Shown here in pieces: positions 58,180-64,000 of a DNA stretch of 64,000 nt; positions within the stretch are counted from its first letter, which is position 1; every line of letters starts with the position of its first letter. The notes below the pieces were generated by a model. It was not told the origin of the DNA. It saw only the letters and a list, made by a program, of their open reading frames with translations, and did not search any database. Location: assembly GCA_016490735.1 (NCBI GenBank), contig JAEMWC010001218.1:146501-210500 (forward strand). Reading direction: 5' to 3'. A program made the translations under genes and the position numbers. This stretch comes from Pachyseris speciosa. Taxonomy: Eukaryota; Cnidaria; Anthozoa; Scleractinia; Pachyseridae.

Positions 58180-58533
58180 TCAACGTACCTTTACCCAAAA
58201 CTTTTCATCGAGCAACCAACGTTTCATAAACCCCTTTTCATTAGGTTTAAGACGATTAAAAACTTTGAAAGAAAAATCACCACAGGTGTTGTGAATGCTT
58301 TTTGTGTTCCTGATGAACCCCCTAGGAGATTCATCCTTTTCTAACAAAATATGCGCATATAACATTGGCGCGTACCCCTCCATAGAATTTTTGTCCACTC
58401 TTTCTTTCAACCATTTGTTCATTGTTAGAATCAACTTACGCCTTATGGTGTAACGTTTCGACCAATCATCGTCACCCATTGGTCTCCCCTGTATCCCCCT
58501 TAGTTCAATGGACCGTATCATAAAACCCCTCAT
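58180..58533 (-). CDS. Unknown small protein, paralogue pair member a
   Basis: A minus-strand frame of 117 codons with RRKLILTMNKWLKERV, then LLEKDESPRGFIRNTKSIH and FMKRWLLDEKFW. It shares the layout WL...LL.KD.SP..I..T..H...FMK.WL.DE.F with the neighbour at 58505-58801. The function is not recognised. Its position in the virus-derived block suggests it belongs to that element. Confidence 0.45.
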   Translation of the reverse strand: MRGFMIRSIELRGIQGRPMGDDDWSKRYTIRRKLILTMNKWLKERVDKNSMEGYAPMLYAHILLEKDESPRGFIRNTKSIHNTCGDFSFKVFNRLKPNEKGFMKRWLLDEKFWVKVR

Positions 58534-58801
58534 CTGTCAACCACTTCTTCATGAACTCTTTTTCTTCTGGTGAAAGTGAATAGCGAACTCTTAGGGCTAT
58601 GAGCGCGCATTCATCGATAAGATGGGTTTCCCTTGTTTTCATTATATACCGCCATGGAGACATGTCATTTTTCAACAAATCGCGCACGTGGCGCATTGGT
58701 GGTTTGTCCATGGAACCCTCAAATTCATTCCCCAACCACCTGTCTATCTCGGCTATCAAGGCCTGCCTCACATTGTAACGCAACAGGTCGGTCGCCATCA
58801 T
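58505..58801 (-). CDS. Unknown small protein, paralogue pair member b
   Basis: A 98-codon frame with LIAEIDRWLGNEFEGSMDK, LLKNDMSPWRYIMKTRETH and FMKKWLTDEGFYDTVH, overlapping its paralogue by 29 bp in another frame. It is probably a tandem gene duplication inside the virus-derived block. The start codon is uncertain: two Met codons are adjacent. Confidence 0.45.
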   Translation of the reverse strand: MMATDLLRYNVRQALIAEIDRWLGNEFEGSMDKPPMRHVRDLLKNDMSPWRYIMKTRETHLIDECALIALRVRYSLSPEEKEFMKKWLTDEGFYDTVH

Positions 58802-58869
58802 ACCCTGTCCACCTCTTTCTCTAATAGGCCGACGGTTGTCGGCCCTCTCTCAAAGGGGTTCCTTTACTC

Positions 58870-59222
58870 CAAACATAGTTTGCGATCTTGTTGAAATATT
58901 GCTTCAACGGCTTTAGAACCTTCAACATATACTTCATTAATAAACACACCAACTTGGGATAAATATTCTTTAAGGGCCTTTTCCAGGGCACTCAATTATA
59001 TTTGTTCAAGAACTTGATTTTTCAGACTTCGAAGGTAAAAAAATGTGGGTCATAACCCTCCAAAACCATTCTCCGTATTCTTTCAATTTGTGCGCTCAAT
59101 GTAAAGGAAAAATCTCTTGTTTCCTTTTGATATTCTCTATATTGTTCAACAATTTCAGGCCCCAATGAAGCCCCAAAGGCGCGATCGGGAACATAAAGTC
59201 TTCCAACAACCTCAAACGCCAT
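58870..59222 (-). pseudogene. Unknown protein of the virus block, broken
   Basis: The first 66 codons (MAFEVVGRLYVPDRAFGAS, then RIRRMVLEGYDPHFF) end in a stop. A further open piece in another frame (ALEKALKEYLSQVGVFINEV, then AVEAIFQQDRKL) continues directly downstream. This suggests one helical protein broken by a stop and a shift. The family is not recognised. Confidence 0.45.
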
Positions 59223-59230
59223 TGGACATA

Positions 59231-59247
59231 CCCCCCCCCCCCCCCCC
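59231..59247. repeat. Run of 17 C
   Basis: A simple poly-C tract just beyond the last small gene of the block. It may mark an element edge, or be a length-variable tract. Confidence 0.8.
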
Positions 59248-59352
59248 TCTCTCTAAAAGGTCGACCCGCGGTGCCTGGCTGTTTCGATTTTTGCTTTGTT
59301 TCTTTTCTTGGCCTTTTTGTTTCCTGTTGTCTTGCTTTCCGGTTTCCTTTTA

Positions 59353-59464
59353 AGTAGTAATAGGTGCGCTGGTTGAATACAACCGGAGTGCAGCACCCCC
59401 GATGAGCGAAGCGAGGAGGGGTGCTGCGCGGAGGTGGTATTCAACCACCGCACCTATTACTACT
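59353..59464. repeat. Foldback MITE
   Basis: AGTAGTAATAGGTGCG.TGGT at the left faces its reverse complement CACCTATTACTACT at the right, with long arms around a GCGAAGCGAGG centre. It encodes nothing. Confidence 0.7.
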
Positions 59465-59759
59465 GAAGTTGTTGATACAATATGATACTATTATAAAGGT
59501 AAACAATACAACGGAAAATAAAAAACGTTACAGTTTGAAAATTTGAAAGATACGTAACATGAAAACAAAAGGAAAGGTATTATATTTCTTATTTTCTATT
59601 GATACCTTAAGGTTCAAGAGTTTGACCTCTATCAATGAAATATGCTTCTCTGGCTTTTCGCACACCGTCACGATTAGATTTAGAGATTTCTAGGGGAATT
59701 AATTGCATTTCAGTAGCGCTGTGACCGTTAGAGAGAAAATGTTCTGATACTGCAGTGGG

Positions 59760-60900
59760 TTTAGTTGCAACAGAGGCTGCATGTTCAAGAAACGTTTTGC
59801 TTCATTAATTTCTTGTACTCTCATCTCGATTTATGGGTGCGAGCGATGTACGGACCACTGATGCTTTGGAACCTGTTTAATGTAATCTACATTCCATAGA
59901 GAATGTTTGTAGATCTGGGCGCCACGAAGACGGAATAACTCACGAAATTGGCCTCGTTGAAGTCGGACTACTCATTTGTTTATTTTCTGTTCCAAGATAA
60001 AATCGCGATCTAGTGGCAAAGTGATGGAAGAAATGTTTAACGAAAGGTCAAATGGTGTGTGTGATACCCTTGAATTTTCATTAATTAAGCTGTGTCTTGT
60101 GACTATTATAAGTCAAACGTGCACGAGGTGTTTAGATTTAAAACAAGATAGTCTTCCAACACACTAGCCACGCCACGTGAAGAAACCGTTGAGTATTATC
60201 GTTAAAAGATCAAAGAAATTAAAAATAAAATACCATGCCTATCTTCTGATAATCAATCCACTTTTTTATGTCAAATGTTCACACGTTCATCGCACTAAAA
60301 TTGAAATTGGACGTCAATTAATTTATTCGCCTAATAATTACGTGAAAGATAAGAGATTTTATGGCCAAATATAGTTTATTAATGTTTTTCTGAATGCGTG
60401 AACTTCAATTCAAGTTAATGGTTTTCGGGAAAGATAACAACATTAGTATCGAAAAGCTTTAATTTAGCCTCAAGACGGTAAATAGCTATAAACAATAAAA
60501 TAAAAGCAAAGTGAATAACAGAATGCAAGGGAAGAAGAAAACGGAAGGACTTTCCACCAATCCCCATCCCTGTTAAAAGTTATTCAGAGAACGTCATTTG
60601 ATTCTCGTCCATGGTGCCGCGACTCTCATCTCATGAAGACAAGATTGATTTCACATTTATGGAATCCCACGAAGCATAATCCTCCTCCTTCATTTTTTTT
60701 TAAAAAACTTTTTTTTCGAAAGATTGATATTTGTTAAACATCCGAAGTCGGCCTTGCTTTCATCTCCCTTTTGTCAATAAAGAGATTCGATGAAACGTGA
60801 AGATTTCTGTTTACCAAAAACTAGCTGTTGTCTATTTTGTTAAAGCAGTTCCATTTTTGGAGAGAAGGGCGTGGTTTCCAGTGTCAAAATCTCCCTACAT
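59760..60900. repeat. 5' flank of copy C, inverted relative to copy A flank
   Basis: It matches 26390-27895 in reverse orientation. The match begins near GTTGCAACAGAGGCTGCATG (59765) and continues to the promoter. 59465-59760 to its left is non-coding with nothing recognised. Confidence 0.6.
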
Positions 60901-60915
60901 GGTGAATCGCAAGGA

Positions 60916-60923
60916 GATAAAAG
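60916..60923 (+). promoter_or_regulatory. Conserved TATA-like box, copy C
   Basis: GATAAAAG sits 84-85 bp before the start codon, matching GATAAAAC in copy A at almost the same distance. The upstream blocks GGGCGTGGTTTCC and TGTCAAAATCTCCCTACATG are nearly unchanged. Confidence 0.5.
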
Positions 60924-61006
60924 GAAGAGTAGAAGAAATATCTGCTGTTGGAGCCTAGTGTCGATCCTGCTTGCGAACGAAACGCTAATATACCAGCCAG
61001 TACAAG

Positions 61007-63039
61007 ATGAGAAATGCAAAAATTTTGATGATTTTGTTTCTGTTCGGTTGTTGCGAAGCTGCGCCCTTGGTGTCTCCTACTCTACCGCACCCAACGCAGC
61101 AAGGTAATCAGTTCAAGTTTTCCTTCGATTAGAATTCAACCAATTCAATTCAATTGTCTTGAAACGCATTAATAGCAAAGGAAGGAAATCGTTTTATTTT
61201 TCAAGTTTGCTCAATTTTCGTCTTTCAAATATCTTCCTTTTTTGTGTTGTAAATTGCTTCAGAAGCAAAAGGTCAGATGGTTCATTTTTAGCGGTTGCTC
61301 TAAGCGCAGTAAGTTAACGTAGGATCAGCCTTGCTTGTTACATGTATATTCCGATTTATTTTTTGGCTGATTAGATCTCTTGTAGATCCTACGTTAACTT
61401 ATAGCATTATCGTTGGCGATCCTTTGCTTATTACTTTCACTCTCACGTATTTTTGGACCGTAGATCTTTTACAGATCCAATATGCTGTGTATTTTTTAGC
61501 ATGGTTTTGTCCATGCGTTTTAATGTTAAGATTGGTAGTGGCCAATCTACATTTTTCTTTGCGAGACGCCATCGTGACACTTGGATTCCTTGCTATCCGG
61601 GCTCGTGGTGTGGCAACGCCTGGCTTGGATGGCAAGAGAGTCCAAGGTACGGAACTTGATATCGTGAACGGGTTCATAGTGCAATTTATTGGCGCTCGCA
61701 TTGAAGTTGGCGTTTTTTAAATCTGCTACACCATGTCGACGAGTCGCAATAAGGAGGAAACGGCTGTCTATGGTTGCAGCCCTACTTTATCGAGTCTCGG
61801 TCATGTTGGTGTCTTGCAAAGACAACTTTTCTCTCGTAGTATCAGCCTTGCTTGTTACATGTATATTCCGATTTATTTTTTGGCTGATTAGATCTCTTGT
61901 AGATCCTACGTCAACTTACAGCATTATCGTTGGCGGTCCTTTGCTTATTACTTTCACTTTAAAAAAATTAACGCCATTATATTTTGATAGTCATGCACCA
62001 GTTGTGAAATAAAGCTTAAAGCTCAAAATGTTATATAATTTTTTTTGTCAATGTAGTTTAGACGTCTTTTAAATGGGATTTTTGGGGGAAGGTTAAACAG
62101 CTGTGGCTAATGCTCGTGTGTGGCGGAGCGCCAAACAAGCAGCGACTATCGATAAAAGGGCGACCTTATGAAGAAATGTTGTAAGAATGATACTTCAAAG
62201 GATTAACAGCCATTTAAAGTGAATCAAACATTGCAATAGTATAGTGGTAAATTAAGCGCTTAAACTTGAAGGAACAAAGCACGAAAACATATTATTCGTT
62301 TCCAGTTCTCCGCTCCTGCACTGTAACGGAGCCCTGCGTAGGGAAACTACGTTTCCATGAGATTTGATTATGAGGACTACTATCTGTTCTTCATTTCGCC
62401 CAGGACGGGATAGTCTTTCCCGTTACGCATTTTTCACTCGATTAATGTAGTTTACCCCCAACATGATTGCAAAATGTTTCAAACTTTTCTTTCAGTTTTT
62501 ATATAGGGTGTTTTATCCAATAGTACTTTACTAGAAATTTAACAGGGTATTGCTATAATAACATTTTTCTTTAAGCAGAAAACAAAGTCCATCTCAAGAA
62601 CCACGAAGATCCGCCAGCAGACGAAATCCATCACAAGGACCACGAAGATCCGCTGCTGAACTTGACGCATCTTAAGTATGCAGCAGCTCACTCACACTGT
62701 CGGCTCCATTCTTTCCCTGCCAATTTCTCCTTGGTGCGTATGGAACACTTCATCACATCACCCAGGAGCCCTATAAGGTTCGCCCAATGCGCTGGGTCAT
62801 GTGACAGTCCCTACAGTCTGGACTCCAGAGATGACACCTACGTCACTTACGACGTGCTGATACGTCAACTCGCCAACCTAAATGACGTTCCAATCTCCGA
62901 AGACCAAAAGAAAAAGTTTAAGACGGTCTGCTGTGTTCCTGTGGAATACACGAGCTTGCGGGTTGTCTTGGTATCGAAAAAGGGAGTAAAGAATAAGCTC
63001 TGGATTGACTCTATTCCGTCCAGATGTGGCTGCCGCTAG
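61007..63039 (+). CDS. TGF-beta-type cystine-knot protein, copy C (intact)
   Basis: Exon 1 (61007-61103) gives a signal peptide (MRNAKILMILFLFGCCEA). Exon 2 (62579-63039) joins in phase 1 after a 1.48-kb intron with the acceptor TTTCTTTAAGCAG. The 185-residue product has His/Asp-rich repeats (HHKDHEDP), then the domain: HCRLHSFPANFSL, IRFAQCAGSCDSPY, TVCCVPVEYTSLRVVLV, and the end IPSRCGCR with the CxC pair intact. This is the cysteine framework of TGF-beta ligands, but no prodomain, no furin site and no tether are visible. The mature protein may therefore be secreted without cleavage. The stop is TAG, the first repeat unit of the array that follows. Copy A is its inverted duplicate. A receptor and function cannot be read from the sequence. 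A different secreted cystine-knot family is the main alternative. Confidence 0.75.
61324..61961. repeat. Direct repeats of about 118 bp inside intron 1 of copy C
   Basis: ATCAGCCTTGCTTGTTACAT and the following 100 bp occur at 61324-61441 and again at 61843-61961 with a few changes, around a 400-bp centre. The first repeat, with its left flank, also carries a 14-bp inverted pair (61313-61326 with 61385-61398). The layout is that of a small element with terminal direct repeats (TRIM-like) or a local duplication. It is absent from copy A. Confidence 0.55.
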
Positions 63040-64000
63040 ATTCATTTATGAGTAAAGAATAAGCTCTGGATTGACTCTATTCCATCCAGATGTGGCTGCC
63101 GCTAGATTCATTTATGAGTAAAGAATAAGCTCTGGATTGACTCTATTCCGTCCAGATGTGGCTGCCGCTAGATTCATTTATGAGTAAAGAATAAGCTCTG
63201 GATTGACTCTATTCCGTCCAGATGTGGCTGCCGCTAGATTCATTTATGAGTAAAGAATAAGCTCTGGATTGACTCTATTCCGTCCAGATGTGGCTGCCGC
63301 TAGATTCATTTATGAGTAAAGAATAAGCTCTGGATTGACTCTATTCCGTCCAGATGTGGCTGCCGCTAGATTCATTTATGAGTAAAGAATAAGCTCTGGA
63401 TTGAATCTATTCCGTCCAGATGTGGCTGCCGCTAGATTCATTTATGAGTAAAGAATAAGCTCTGGAATGACTCTATTCCATCCAGATGTGGCTGCCGCTA
63501 GATTCATTTATGAGTAAAGAATAAGCTCTGGATTGACTCTATTCCATCCAGATGTGGCTGCCGCTAGATTCATTTATGAGTAAAGAATAAGCTCTGGATT
63601 GACTCTATTCCGTCCAGATGTGGCTGCCGCTAGATTCATTTATGAGTAAAGAATAAGCTCTGGATTGACTCTATTCCATCCAGATGTGGCTGCCGCTAGA
63701 TTCATTTATGAGTAAAGAATAAGCTCTGGATTGACTCTATTCCATCCAGATGTGGCTGCCGCTAGATTCATTTATGAGTAAAGAATAAGCTCTGGATTGA
63801 CTCTATTCCATCCAGATGTGGCTGCCGCTATATTCATTTATGAGTAAAGAATAAGCTCTGGATTGACTCTATTCCATCCAGATGTGGCTGCCGCTAGATT
63901 CATTTATGAGTAAAGAATAAGCTCTGGATTGACTCTATTCCGTCCAGATGTGGCTGCCGCAGATTCATTTATGAGTAAAGAATAAGCTCTGGATTGACTC
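62985..64000. repeat. 66-bp tandem array downstream of copy C
   Basis: About fifteen units run from the last codons of gene C to the window edge. The sequence is the same unit as at 46964-47697, in the opposite orientation. Each has KLWIDSIPSRCGCR-coding sense followed by TAG, with occasional substitutions such as Trp-Ile-Glu or Trp-Asn changes. The true length is cut by the window. Confidence 0.9.

Noticed and set aside
61331..61720. 129-codon frame in intron 1 of copy C
   Set aside because: It lies across a direct repeat and has hydrophobic but motif-free sequence. The opposite strand is also open over much of it.

Overview
This is eukaryotic, intron-containing, AT-rich DNA. It is dense in transposon remnants and poor in complete host genes. 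The mix of elements (hammerhead-carrying Penelope-like elements, a Crypton with a DUF3504-type recombinase, PIF/Harbinger, CR1/L2-like LINEs, many small TIR elements, a Polinton/adintovirus-like virus remnant) and the animal-type splice signals suggest an invertebrate metazoan. A cnidarian such as a coral or anemone is most likely, but that is an inference from element content, not from a marker gene.

Layout. 1-8.9 kb: a RecQ-like helicase exon remnant, a tandem pair of Harbinger-type MITEs, a tRNA-like palindrome, a LINE fragment and one well-formed orphan exon. 8.9-11 kb: an apparently intact two-exon Crypton recombinase gene with direct repeats on both sides. 13-20 kb: a tRNA-derived SINE, several MITEs, a Penelope-like 3' end with a hammerhead-like fold, and a well-formed last exon of an unknown gene. 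22.9-28 kb, 46.5-49.2 kb and 59.8-64 kb: three copies (A minus, B minus, C plus) of a small two-exon gene encoding a secreted TGF-beta-type cystine-knot protein without a prodomain. A and C form an inverted duplication that includes the promoter. B has lost exon 1 and is frameshifted. B and C carry arrays of a 66-bp repeat made from the last codons and stop of the gene. In A a TIR element has landed in the last codons and rewritten the C-terminus.

30.65-31.07 kb: a 420-bp near-perfect palindrome flanked by a 14-bp target duplication, with a complete hammerhead ribozyme core in each arm. 33-39 kb: two tandem duplications and another orphan exon. 43.3-45.8 kb: a broken CR1/L2-like LINE. 49.6-59.2 kb: a virus-derived block (adenain-type protease, zinc-ribbon protein, PLA2-like protein, small paralogous proteins), all visibly decayed. 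It is split by a minus-strand LINE, which is itself split by a 4.44-kb PIF/Harbinger element with CTG target duplications. That gives three nested insertions.

There is no operon logic here. Genes act singly, and the only cooperating pairs are the Harbinger transposase with its Myb-like partner and the remnant virus gene cluster. Splice sites, target duplications, stems and frames were read by eye; family names rest on motif recognition without database searches.
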